From Tenacibaculum adriaticum (lineage in GTDB: Bacteria > Bacteroidota > Bacteroidia > Flavobacteriales > Flavobacteriaceae), in the NCBI RefSeq assembly GCF_008124875.1, contig NZ_VNIA01000003.1:62001-126000 (forward strand): a stretch of 64,000 bases of DNA, read 5' to 3'. Shown one piece after another: positions 54,701 through 62,744 of the stretch; position 1 is the stretch's first letter; the number at the start of each line of letters is the position of its first letter. The notes below the pieces were generated by a model. It was not told where the DNA came from. It saw nothing but the letters and a program-made list of their open reading frames with translations, and made no database searches. Both the position numbers and the translations under genes were made by a program.

Positions 54701-54971
54701 TTCACATGCATTTAAGAGTTTAGAGTTAGGTAAATTAGTTGGGCAACCTACTTTTGGGGCGGTAATTTCTACTGGAGGTAGACGTTTACAAAACGGATAT
54801 ATTCGTATGCCTTTTAGAGCTTGGTATGTAAAAAATACTGGAAAAAATATGGAAAATGAAGCTCCGGCAGTTCCAGATTATTTAGTTGAAAACAAACCAG
54901 GATGGAAAGATAGAGGAGAGGATGCTCAACTAAAAAAAGCTGTTGAGGTGTTATTGCAAGAGATTAAGTAA
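51792..54971 (+). CDS. Tricorn-like S41 protease with propeller and PDZ
   Basis: The start is the ATG at 51792 (MYLKKLLTVATLCIVGVAVSQ, signal peptide); a start 7 codons upstream is less fitting. The protein has 1059 residues. The first 500 form propeller blades of the WD40/TolB type (SPDASQMAFSYDGDIWMYN, WSEDGKKLAFLSNRSG). A charged linker rich in Lys/Glu/Asp is at about 530-560. A tricorn C1 segment, a PDZ domain (LPNSPADKSKSKLNVGDIITSVNGTPIKKG) and the S41 catalytic domain with GIVIDVRYNGGGWTTD and ENSYSNAEIFSHAFK (Ser) follow. It probably degrades peptides in the periplasm. Confidence 0.93.
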   Translation: MYLKKLLTVATLCIVGVAVSQNTLIRKPAISPDASQMAFSYDGDIWMYNFNTQQTRRLTIHEAYESDPVWKSDGKTLAFSSNRKRNTNVFITSEDGGLPKQLTYYPTANTPTSWDANGNVIFSTKRVIAGPEWDAQIYSVNENGGTPERLLTAYGSMASVSPNGKFVAYVKGACRTAREDYSGSAQRDVWIYNTQTKQYHQITTSNKNDHSPVWDAQNNLYYIGAESGRYNIYKQAISDNGIASGTAQKLTNQKVDGVLSFSVSNNGTIVYTAGIDTYKLENGSTKKLDFNLASDNRFNLEETKTVSNGISEFAISPNGKSVAFAVNGEIFVKENDKEKKRSNNVSKDFFRDKNPGWINDKAVVFLSDREGKFQLYSVTSADDKVGLHRTLKTKITKLTNEKEDVDLFIISPDNKKIAYQVGRGKLMVADIDEGKLKNEQVFSDSWAAAEDVSWSPDSKWIAYSQEDLNFDSEIFIQSVQDKNKKMNISMHPRSDMSPVWSEDGKKLAFLSNRSGINYDVWMLWLQKEDWEKSKADHEEGDYYQKEEKKDKEEDKDKKDKKPKKKKVVVKIDEDKIYDRLVQVTSLQDDEYSLAFSKDNDFIYYSATDPSTKKRSLFKIKWDGSKPKAVKGTDGARGVSLQNGKIYFLAKGGLKELDTKSDKITGLPHSATYTKNVQKEREQIFEEGIRALSAGFYDPEFHGYNWKKLIEKYKPWALNASTHQDFTYMFNLLLGQLNASHMGYRPSNSPGKTTNEKIGLIGLEVTNTNNGARINYVLPNSPADKSKSKLNVGDIITSVNGTPIKKGTNFFSLFKNTEDDEVLLTLQSGKDVVLRAQKSLRNLQYDEWVNSRKKLVDEFSNGQLGYIHIQGMNMPSFERFERELKASGYGKRGIVIDVRYNGGGWTTDRLMAVLNVDQHAYTIPRGATKSLKNNKQFTGNYPFNERAILSVNTKPVVALCNENSYSNAEIFSHAFKSLELGKLVGQPTFGAVISTGGRRLQNGYIRMPFRAWYVKNTGKNMENEAPAVPDYLVENKPGWKDRGEDAQLKKAVEVLLQEIK

Positions 54972-54992
54972 GTTTTTATAAACTATAAATTG

Positions 54993-55022
54993 AAGCGTAG
55001 AATTTATATTCTACGCTTTTTT
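54993..55022 (+). terminator. Terminator of the S41 protease gene
   Basis: AAGCGTAGAAT/ATTCTACGCTT, 11-bp stem with TTAT loop and a run of Ts, 21 bp after the stop. Confidence 0.9.
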
Positions 55023-55028
55023 TATTTC

Positions 55029-55036
55029 TACTTTTG
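55029..55036 (+). promoter_or_regulatory. Promoter -7 of recQ
   Basis: TACTTTTG matches TAnnTTTG. It lies 4 bp before the ATGATG of recQ, so transcription should start at or near 55043 and the message is effectively leaderless. No -33 TTG is seen in the terminator region upstream. Confidence 0.55.
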
Positions 55037-55040
55037 CCGT

Positions 55041-57152
55041 ATGATGCAGATTCAAGAAAAAGATTTACTTTCTAAGTTAAAAACAAATTTCGGTTATGAT
55101 AGTTTTAGGCTACAACAACAAGAAATTATTGAAAATATTTTAGCAAAAAAAGATACGTTGGTAATTATGCCAACAGGTGGAGGTAAATCGATCTGCTATC
55201 AATTACCGGCACTTTTTTTTGAAGGAATTACTTTGGTTATTTCTCCGTTAATCGCGTTGATGAAAGATCAGGTAGATAGCTTAAAAGCCAACGGAATTTC
55301 AGCAGCGTATTTTAATAGTAGTCAAACACCCGAAGAGCATCAAAAAGTGTTCGATGGAGTAGCAGATAAAACGGTGAGATTACTTTACGTAGCGCCAGAG
55401 AGTTTGTCTTTACTTCAACATGTTTTAAATCAAAACTATATTAGTTGTATTGCGGTTGATGAAGCGCACTGTATTTCTGCATGGGGACATGATTTTCGAC
55501 CATCATATAAACAACTTGCTTTTTTAAAAAAATCATTACCAGAAACACCAATTGTAGCCTTAACGGCAACAGCGGATAAAGCCACACAAGAAGATATATT
55601 ACAACAATTAGCAATTCCGAATGCTACAAAATATGTAAGTTCTTTTAATCGTGAAAATATTGCTTTAGAAGTAAGACCTGCGAATGATCGTATAAAGCAA
55701 ATTATTCGTTTTATTAAAGGTAAACCGAAAGAGGCAGGAATTATTTATTGTTTAAGTAGAAAAACAACAGAGCAACTCGCTAAAAAATTAAAAGACAACA
55801 ATATTAATGCAAAATCGTATCATGCAGGTTTGTCTTTTGAAGAACGCTCTAAAACGCAAGAAGATTTTATTAAAGATGATGTTGATGTTATTTGTGCAAC
55901 CATTGCTTTCGGGATGGGAATTGATAAATCGAATGTACGTTGGGTGATTCATTATAACATGCCTAAAAATATTGAAGGATATTACCAAGAGATCGGACGT
56001 TCTGGTAGAGATGGTTTAGAAGCACACGCGTTACTTTTTCATAGTTATGCAGATGTAATTCAGTTGCGTCAATTCATTGCAAATACTACGAATAAAGACG
56101 TTCAGGAAGCCAAGTTAGATAGAATGAAGCAGTTTGCAGAAGCTACTGTTTGTAGGCGTAAAATTTTGTTGAGTTATTTTGGAGAGCTGATTGAAGAAAA
56201 TTGTGGTAATTGCGATGTTTGTAAAAATCCACCAAAGTTTTTTGACGGAACATTAATTGCACAAAAAGCATTGTCTGCTATTTATAGATTAGAAGGTAAA
56301 GAAGCCATGGGAACTGTAATAGATGTGTTGAGAGGGGCTCAAAATGCAACGATTTTAGAGAAAGGATATCAGCAAATAAAAACTTACGGAGTAGGAAAAG
56401 ATATTTCATGGAGAGATTGGCAACATTATATTATTCAATTAATAAATCAAGGATTTTGTCAAATAGCTTTTCATTTACATAATGCTTTGCAGCTTACAGA
56501 ATTCTCTAATAAAATACTGTTTAATGGTGAAAAAGTATTTTTAACCACTCCTGTTGAAATTGAAAAAATTAAAAAAGAAACTGAGGTTAAGTCAAAAACA
56601 AAAAAGAAAGTTGTAAAAGACACCTTATTTGAACGTTTGCGAAAATTGCGCTACAGAATTGCGCAGGAAGAAGATATTGCTGCCTATTTAGTTTTTAACG
56701 ATGCTACATTAAGAGAATTGGAAAATGAGCGTCCGCAAACAGAAGAGGAGTTTTTGGCAATAAGTGGAGTAGGGCAACGAAAATTAGAAGTGTATGGAGG
56801 AGAGTTTATGGAAGAGATTAAAACGTTTCTCAATGAAAAAAAGAAGAGTAGAAAAGACACCACGTTAGAAACTTTTAATTTATACAAAGAAGGTTTTACT
56901 ATTGATGAAATTGCTGATAAAAGAGGACTGAAACCTCAAACGATCTTTTCGCATTTATCAAAATTATACCTAGAAGGAAAAGATGTGAGTTTAGATGAAT
57001 TTATCTCCGCAGACATTTTGAATTTGGTTAGAAACGCAAAAAAAGTGTTGAAAAATGAAACTGCTTTAAAACCGTATTTTGAGTTTTTAGGTGAAAAAGT
57101 TCCGTATGAGCAAATTAGAATAGGATTGACTATTTTACAGAAGAAACGATAA
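55041..57152 (+). CDS. recQ: RecQ family ATP-dependent DNA helicase
   Basis: This 3'-5' helicase unwinds DNA for recombination and replication repair. The start is one of the two adjacent ATGs at 55041/55044 (MMQIQEKDLLSKL); frames from 54990 run through the terminator. It has 703 residues. The helicase core has MPTGGGKSICYQLPAL (Walker A), VISPLIALMKDQV, DEAHCISAWGHDFRPSYKQL and GRSGRDG (motif VI). The zinc-binding Cys4 is CRRKILLSYFGE...CGNCDVC. A winged-helix and HRDC-type segment follows (GVGQRKLEVYGGEF). The DUF6-like C-terminal helix-turn-helix (TIDEIADKRGL) is typical for flavobacterial RecQ. Confidence 0.95.
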   Translation: MMQIQEKDLLSKLKTNFGYDSFRLQQQEIIENILAKKDTLVIMPTGGGKSICYQLPALFFEGITLVISPLIALMKDQVDSLKANGISAAYFNSSQTPEEHQKVFDGVADKTVRLLYVAPESLSLLQHVLNQNYISCIAVDEAHCISAWGHDFRPSYKQLAFLKKSLPETPIVALTATADKATQEDILQQLAIPNATKYVSSFNRENIALEVRPANDRIKQIIRFIKGKPKEAGIIYCLSRKTTEQLAKKLKDNNINAKSYHAGLSFEERSKTQEDFIKDDVDVICATIAFGMGIDKSNVRWVIHYNMPKNIEGYYQEIGRSGRDGLEAHALLFHSYADVIQLRQFIANTTNKDVQEAKLDRMKQFAEATVCRRKILLSYFGELIEENCGNCDVCKNPPKFFDGTLIAQKALSAIYRLEGKEAMGTVIDVLRGAQNATILEKGYQQIKTYGVGKDISWRDWQHYIIQLINQGFCQIAFHLHNALQLTEFSNKILFNGEKVFLTTPVEIEKIKKETEVKSKTKKKVVKDTLFERLRKLRYRIAQEEDIAAYLVFNDATLRELENERPQTEEEFLAISGVGQRKLEVYGGEFMEEIKTFLNEKKKSRKDTTLETFNLYKEGFTIDEIADKRGLKPQTIFSHLSKLYLEGKDVSLDEFISADILNLVRNAKKVLKNETALKPYFEFLGEKVPYEQIRIGLTILQKKR

Positions 57153-57168
57153 GAAGAACGTCTTAACG

Positions 57169-57888
57169 ATGAGTAAAGAAAAATTACCTGCTACTAATAA
57201 ATTTGATGAAAATGTTTCTGATTTAGAATCCAGAATTGATGATTTAAAAAATCAAATAAAAGCTATTGAAGTTCAATTAAATCCGTTTGAGCAATCGTTA
57301 AGAAATGCCATTGTGGATTTGTTGATTGAAGAAAAAGAGCTTACAATTCTTTATAAGCAGCAAAAAATAGCGAAAAAACAAAAACGTTTAGAGCAGAAGA
57401 AGAGAGGTAAAAACTACAAAGAACCTGTTGGATTAAAAATCGTAAAAAAAGAAACATCTGTTTTTGATAGTACTGATCAAAAAGAAAAAAAGCGTTTGTA
57501 CAGAGAAGCTATGTTGTATGTGCATCCTGATCGGTTTTCTTTAAAAGAGGATAATGAAGATTTAGCAACTGAAATAACGACAAAACTTATTCAAATTTAT
57601 CAAGCCGGAACGTTAGAAGAATTGCAAGCATATCACGCACATATTTTTGGGGGAAATACTCAAATGAAACTAGAAAATATTGATATTAAAATCAATACTA
57701 CTATTGATAAAAACGTTTATTTAAAAAAGGAAATAAAACGTTTAGAAAAAGAATTGAAAGAGCTTTTAGAAAGATATACCTATAAGGTTTTAATTGAATA
57801 TGAAAACCCGATGTTGTTTGTTGATGAGTTAAAAGAATACTATAACGATCGAATTTTTAAATTAAAAAAGAGAACACGGACTAAATAA
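57169..57888 (+). CDS. Coiled-coil protein with a J-domain-like segment
   Basis: The protein has 239 residues. Residues 12-78 form a long coiled coil rich in Lys/Glu. EKKRLYREAMLYVHPDRFSLKEDNEDLATEITTKLIQIYQAG (about 106-147) matches the helix II-HPD-helix III core of J-domains, with HPD at 119-121; helix I is less clear. A second coiled coil (about 180-239) ends the chain. It lies 16 bp behind recQ on the same strand, so it may be a DnaK co-chaperone acting with replication or repair proteins; that is an inference. The family beyond the J motif is not recognised. Confidence 0.7.
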   Translation: MSKEKLPATNKFDENVSDLESRIDDLKNQIKAIEVQLNPFEQSLRNAIVDLLIEEKELTILYKQQKIAKKQKRLEQKKRGKNYKEPVGLKIVKKETSVFDSTDQKEKKRLYREAMLYVHPDRFSLKEDNEDLATEITTKLIQIYQAGTLEELQAYHAHIFGGNTQMKLENIDIKINTTIDKNVYLKKEIKRLEKELKELLERYTYKVLIEYENPMLFVDELKEYYNDRIFKLKKRTRTK

Positions 57889-57915
57889 AAAACCTCACAA
57901 ATTTGTGAGGTTTTT
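57888..57915. terminator. Terminator between recQ-J-protein and icmF, bidirectional
   Basis: AAAAACCTCACAAA and TTTGTGAGGTTTTT form a 14-bp perfect palindrome. The left arm follows the J-protein stop; the right arm serves the convergent icmF gene. Confidence 0.9.
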
Positions 57916-57939
57916 ATAATCATCTGCAAACATTGTTTG

Positions 57940-60900
57940 CTACATATTTCTTCTGTATTGTCCACCAACTTTAAATAAAGCTTCTGTAATTTGGCCTAAA
58001 GAACAGAACTTAGTAGCTTCCATTAATTTTTCAAAAAGATTCTCATTTTGAATAGCTGCTTCTTGTAAAATAGCTAATTGTTCTTGAACTTTACCATCAT
58101 TGGCTTTGTTTAGTAACTCTTTTGTTTGAATTTGGAATTGCTTTTCTTCTTCCGTAGCTCTAATCACTTCCGCTGGTTGTACCGTTGGAGAACCTTTAGA
58201 ACTTAAGAACGTATTTACTCCAATAATAGGGAACTCACCAGTATGTTTTAAGGTTTCATAGTATAAACTTTCTTCTTGAATTTTAGAACGCTGATACATA
58301 GTTTCCATTGCTCCTAAAACGCCTCCGCGCTCTGTAATTCGATCAAATTCAGCTAAAACCGCTTCTTCTACTAAATCGGTTAACTCTTCAATAATAAAAG
58401 CTCCTTGAATTGGATTTTCATTTTTAGTTAATCCTAATTCTTTGTTAATAATCAATTGAATTGCCATCGCTCTACGTACTGATTCTTCTGTAGGTGTTGT
58501 AATAGCCTCGTCATACGCATTGGTATGTAGTGAGTTACAGTTATCGTTAATGGCATATAAAGCTTGTAATGTTGTACGAATGTCGTTAAAATCAATTTCT
58601 TGCGCGTGCAAAGAACGACCAGAAGTTTGAATATGGTATTTCAACATTTGTGCTCTTGGATTAGCACCATATTTATATTTTAATGCTTTTGCCCAAATTT
58701 TACGAGCCACACGACCAATTACTGAGTATTCTGGATCAATTCCGTTTGAGAAAAAGAACGATAAGTTAGGTCCGAATTTATTAATGTCCATACCACGAGA
58801 TAAGTAGTATTCAACATAGGTAAACCCGTTAGATAATGTTAAGGCTAATTGCGTAATTGGGTTGGCACCAGCTTCAGCGATATGATATCCAGAAATAGAA
58901 ACCGAATAAAAATTACGTACTTGCTTTTCAATAAAATATTCTTGAACATCACCCATTAAACGTAAAGCGAATTCGGTAGAGAAAATACACGTATTTTGAG
59001 CTTGATCTTCTTTTAAAATATCAGCTTGAACCGTTCCACGAACTTGTGCTAAGGTATTTGCTTTTATTTCAGCATATACATCCGCAGGCAAGATCATATC
59101 ACCGGTTAAACCTAACAACAGTAACCCTAAACCATCATTACCTTCTGGTAAATCACCTTGATAAGTTGGTCTTTCTAAGCCTTTTGAATCGTAAACTTCT
59201 TTAAATTTAGCTTCAACTTGTTTTTCTAACTTATGTTCTTTGATGTATTTCTCACAATTTTGATCGATAGCTGCATTCATAAAGAAGCCTAACAACATTG
59301 GAGCAGGTCCATTAATTGTCATAGAAACTGAAGTCATAGCGTGACTTAAATCAAAACCAGAATATAATTTTTTAGCATCGTCTAAACAACAAATTGAAAC
59401 TCCGGCATTACCAATTTTTCCATAAATATCGGGTCTAATACCAGGGTCATTACCATATAAAGTAACCGAATCGAATGCCGTTGATAAACGTTTAGCGTCC
59501 ATTCCTAAACTTACGTAATGGAATCTGCGATTTGTTCTTTCAGGCCCACCTTCACCAGCAAACATACGAGTTGGATCTTCACCTGTTCTTTTAAACGGAT
59601 ATAATCCTGCTGTATACGGGAATTCTCCAGGAACGTTTTCTTGTAAATTCCAACGCAATAAATCTCCCCAAGCTTTATATTTTGGTAAAGCTACTTTCGG
59701 AATTTGCGTATGCGATAACGACTCACTATGTGTTTTAATATTAATTTCTTTATCTCGAACCTTGAATGAATAAATTGGGTTTTTATACTTCGCAACTGTT
59801 TCTTGCCAGTTTAAAATAACCTCCCAGTTATAGGGATCCAAATTCATTTTTACACGATCAAACTCAGCAACTAATAATTTTAAAAAGTCTTTGTTGTTAC
59901 CTGTTTTATTGATTGAATCTTCATCAATTCCAGACTTATCTAATACAATTTCGCTTTCTGAAACACTTTCAATTGTTTGATAGATACCGTATAATTTCTG
60001 AGCAACTTTTTCTTGATCGTCTACTTTTTTATCGTAAGCTCTGTTATTTTCCGCGATTTCTGATAAATAACGCGTTCTTGCTGGTGGAATCACAAAGATT
60101 TTTTCAGACATTTCTTTGGTAATTTCCATGTTTGATTTTAAATCAGCTCCAGTTTTTTCAACTAATTTATCCATAATACGCTTATACAACGTATTCATTC
60201 CAGGGTCGTTAAATTGAGAAGCAATCGTACCGAACACAGGCATGTCATCCATATGAACATCCCACAAATTATTGTTGCGCATGTATTGTTTTTTTACATC
60301 GCGTAACGCGTCTAAAGCTCCCCTTTTATCAAATTTGTTGATAGCAACTAAATCAGCAAAATCTAACATGTCGATTTTTTCTAATTGAGTTGCTGCACCA
60401 AATTCTGGAGTCATTACATACAAAGAAGTATCAGAATGTTCAATAATTTCAGTATCTGACTGACCAATTCCTGAAGTTTCTAAAATGATTAAATCAAACT
60501 CAGCAGCTTTTAAAACTTCTACGGCTTCATTTACATATTTTGATAACGCTAAATTAGATTGACGTGTTGCTAACGAACGCATATATACACGTTCATTATT
60601 AATTGCATTCATACGAATTCGGTCACCTAATAAAGCACCGCCAGTTTTACGTTTAGAAGGATCTACAGAAATTAACCCGATAGTTTTTTCTGGAAAATCA
60701 ATTAAAAAACGACGAACTAATTCGTCTACCAAGCTCGATTTCCCAGCCCCACCAGTTCCTGTAATTCCTAAAACCGGCGTTTTTGAGTTTTTATTTTTTT
60801 CATGGATAATATCCATTGATTCTTTGGCAACTTCAGGGAAATTTTCAGCAGAAGAAATCAAACGAGCAATACTTCCAACGTTTTTATTTTCAATATGGTC

Positions 60901-61365
60901 TACCTCTCCGTTTAATTTATCTCCTATAGCAAAGTCAGATTGTTTGACTAAATCGTTAATCATGCCTTGCAATCCCATTTCACGGCCGTCATCAGGAGAA
61001 TAGATACGTGTAATTCCGTAATCCATCAGTTCTTTGATTTCTTCAGGGAGAATTACCCCGCCACCGCCACCAAAAATTTTAATATGACCAGCTCCTTTTT
61101 CTTGTAACAAGTCGTACATATACTTAAAGTATTCGTTATGTCCGCCTTGGTAAGAGGTCATGGCAATTGCATTAGCATCTTCTTGAATTGCACAGTTTAC
61201 CACTTCTTCTACGCTTCTATCATGACCTAGGTGAATTACTTCAACTCCAGTTGATTGAATAATTCTACGCATAATATTTATAGCTGCGTCGTGTCCGTCA
61301 AATAACGATGCTGCAGTTACAATTCTTACTTTATGTTTGGGTTTGTAAATGTCTATTTGTGTCAT
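57940..61365 (-). CDS. icmF: Fused isobutyryl-CoA mutase IcmF (B12-binding, G-protein, mutase)
   Basis: It interconverts isobutyryl-CoA and n-butyryl-CoA with adenosylcobalamin, using its own GTPase chaperone. It has 1141 residues in the IcmF order. The cobalamin domain has [14 protein letters not shown] (His25) and [13 protein letters not shown]. The MeaI-like GTPase has the P-loop GTGGAGKSS (about 203-211) and [14 protein letters not shown]. The mutase barrel includes the substrate region [41 protein letters not shown] and [14 protein letters not shown]. Some annotations give it as methylmalonyl-CoA mutase; the fusion order favours IcmF. It is monocistronic. Confidence 0.93.
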   Translation of the reverse strand: MTQIDIYKPKHKVRIVTAASLFDGHDAAINIMRRIIQSTGVEVIHLGHDRSVEEVVNCAIQEDANAIAMTSYQGGHNEYFKYMYDLLQEKGAGHIKIFGGGGGVILPEEIKELMDYGITRIYSPDDGREMGLQGMINDLVKQSDFAIGDKLNGEVDHIENKNVGSIARLISSAENFPEVAKESMDIIHEKNKNSKTPVLGITGTGGAGKSSLVDELVRRFLIDFPEKTIGLISVDPSKRKTGGALLGDRIRMNAINNERVYMRSLATRQSNLALSKYVNEAVEVLKAAEFDLIILETSGIGQSDTEIIEHSDTSLYVMTPEFGAATQLEKIDMLDFADLVAINKFDKRGALDALRDVKKQYMRNNNLWDVHMDDMPVFGTIASQFNDPGMNTLYKRIMDKLVEKTGADLKSNMEITKEMSEKIFVIPPARTRYLSEIAENNRAYDKKVDDQEKVAQKLYGIYQTIESVSESEIVLDKSGIDEDSINKTGNNKDFLKLLVAEFDRVKMNLDPYNWEVILNWQETVAKYKNPIYSFKVRDKEINIKTHSESLSHTQIPKVALPKYKAWGDLLRWNLQENVPGEFPYTAGLYPFKRTGEDPTRMFAGEGGPERTNRRFHYVSLGMDAKRLSTAFDSVTLYGNDPGIRPDIYGKIGNAGVSICCLDDAKKLYSGFDLSHAMTSVSMTINGPAPMLLGFFMNAAIDQNCEKYIKEHKLEKQVEAKFKEVYDSKGLERPTYQGDLPEGNDGLGLLLLGLTGDMILPADVYAEIKANTLAQVRGTVQADILKEDQAQNTCIFSTEFALRLMGDVQEYFIEKQVRNFYSVSISGYHIAEAGANPITQLALTLSNGFTYVEYYLSRGMDINKFGPNLSFFFSNGIDPEYSVIGRVARKIWAKALKYKYGANPRAQMLKYHIQTSGRSLHAQEIDFNDIRTTLQALYAINDNCNSLHTNAYDEAITTPTEESVRRAMAIQLIINKELGLTKNENPIQGAFIIEELTDLVEEAVLAEFDRITERGGVLGAMETMYQRSKIQEESLYYETLKHTGEFPIIGVNTFLSSKGSPTVQPAEVIRATEEEKQFQIQTKELLNKANDGKVQEQLAILQEAAIQNENLFEKLMEATKFCSLGQITEALFKVGGQYRRNM

Positions 61366-61480
61366 TCGTAATAAAAGTGAATATTTAAAGCTGCAATTTA
61401 TATATTTTTCAATAAATAGTAATGATTATTAAAAAATATATAAGGCTATTTTTTAGAACTTGTAATGTTTAATTTTTAGT

Positions 61481-61488
61481 TAATTTTG
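61481..61488 (+). promoter_or_regulatory. Promoter of purU
   Basis: TAATTTTG matches TAnnTTTG, with CTTG at 61459-61462 as -33 (spacer 18). The start is expected near 61495, giving a leader of about 12 bases. Confidence 0.6.
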
Positions 61489-61506
61489 TTAGCTTAATTG
61501 AAAAAA

Positions 61507-62361
61507 ATGAAAAAAAGTATACTTCTTATTAATTGTAAAGATAATAAAGGAATCATTGCTTCTGTAACTAATTTTGTGCATCAACAAAAAGGGAATATTG
61601 TATATATAGATCAGCATGTCGATAGAGAGGATACTATGTTTTTTATGCGTTTAGAATGCGAATTTTCTAAAGATTCTTTTTCTAAAGAACAATTCGAAAA
61701 TGATTTTGAAAATTCTATTGCCAATAAATTTGACATGAATTGGCAATTACATGATGCGGACGTAAAACCTAAAATGGCAATTTTTGTATCTAAGTATTCT
61801 CATTGTTTGTATGATATTTTAAGTAGATTTAGCTCTGGTGAGATGGGTGTTGAAATTCCGTTAATTATTAGTAATCATCCAGATTTAGAAAAAATTGCAA
61901 GATCTTTTAACATTCCTTATTACTGCATTAAGGTTACAAAGGAAACAAAAGTAGCAGCAGAAAGAGAGCAACTTGAATTGTTAAGAAAATATAAAATAGA
62001 TTTTATTGTTTTAGCAAGATATATGCAAATAATCTCTTCTCGATTAATAGGCGAATTTCCGGATAAAATAATTAATATCCATCATTCTTTTTTGCCTGCT
62101 TTTCCAGGAGCAAAACCATATCATTCAGCATTTAAAAGAGGGGTTAAGATAATTGGAGCAACAAGTCATTATGTTACAGAAGAGTTAGATGAAGGTCCAA
62201 TTATAGAGCAAGACATAACCAGAGTTTCACACATTCATACTATAAAAGATTTTATATTAAAAGGAAGAGATTTAGAGAAAATTGTTTTGTCTAGAGCTTT
62301 GCAATTACATACAAAACATAAGGTGATGGTTTACAATAATAAAACCGTTGTTTTTAATTAA
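61507..62361 (+). CDS. purU: Formyltetrahydrofolate deformylase
   Basis: It hydrolyses 10-formyl-THF to formate and THF, balancing the one-carbon pool and feeding formate to purine synthesis. It has 284 residues from the ATG at 61507; a TTG at 61498 is less likely. The N-terminal ACT domain (LINCKDNKGIIASVTNFVHQQKGN) is followed by the formyltransferase domain with ARYMQIIS, NIHHSFLPAFPGAKPYHSAF (catalytic His) and GATSHYVTEELDEGPII (Asp). The 3' end overlaps the convergent hypothetical gene by 4 bp. Confidence 0.96.
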   Translation: MKKSILLINCKDNKGIIASVTNFVHQQKGNIVYIDQHVDREDTMFFMRLECEFSKDSFSKEQFENDFENSIANKFDMNWQLHDADVKPKMAIFVSKYSHCLYDILSRFSSGEMGVEIPLIISNHPDLEKIARSFNIPYYCIKVTKETKVAAEREQLELLRKYKIDFIVLARYMQIISSRLIGEFPDKIINIHHSFLPAFPGAKPYHSAFKRGVKIIGATSHYVTEELDEGPIIEQDITRVSHIHTIKDFILKGRDLEKIVLSRALQLHTKHKVMVYNNKTVVFN

Positions 62362-62681
62362 AAATAATTAATAAAGTTCCAAAATTTTCTTTTTTGTAAA
62401 TAGTTGAAGTTGTTTTCATTTTGATAGGCTTCACGCTCAAAACTCAAATTCCGATAGGCTATATACCCATTTCTGTATTTAAAGTATTTAACAACCCATT
62501 CTAATCCGTAAAAAATGTAAAAGAAGATGATTAGCAGTTCTAATTGTTGTTTTAAATGTATTTTCTCGTGATTAATGAGTGTTGAATTTTGCTGAGAATC
62601 TTTTTGTTTTAAAAAAATAAAAGGGAATAAGGTGATTCCAACAAACCCTCTAGGAACTATATATTTTGAAATAAAAATCAT
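62358..62681 (-). CDS. Small membrane protein with an HExxH motif
   Basis: The protein has 107 residues. A short hydrophobic stretch (residues 11-24) precedes LINHEKIHLKQQLELL, in which HEKIH is an HExxH motif. A second hydrophobic segment (about 49-66) is followed by YRNGYIAYRNLSFEREAYQNENN, where a Glu in FEREA could be the third zinc ligand. It is typical of small flavobacterial proteins related to M56/M48-like zinc peptidases, but its size is minimal. It could be a truncated or stand-alone metalloprotease. The function is not established. Confidence 0.65.
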   Translation of the reverse strand: MIFISKYIVPRGFVGITLFPFIFLKQKDSQQNSTLINHEKIHLKQQLELLIIFFYIFYGLEWVVKYFKYRNGYIAYRNLSFEREAYQNENNFNYLQKRKFWNFINYF

Positions 62682-62716
62682 CTAATAAAGAAAAACAATA
62701 ATCGCACCAAATTAAA

Positions 62717-62724
62717 TATATTTG
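62717..62724 (+). promoter_or_regulatory. Promoter -7 of hutU
   Basis: TATATTTG matches TAnnTTTG and lies 20 bp before the hutU ATG. No -33 TTG is obvious. Confidence 0.5.
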
Positions 62725-62744
62725 TTGGCACAGACAAACTAAAG

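Noticed and set aside
54990-55040. Longer N-terminus of RecQ (MKRRIYILRFFYF)
   Set aside because: It runs through the terminator of the preceding gene and upstream of the predicted promoter.
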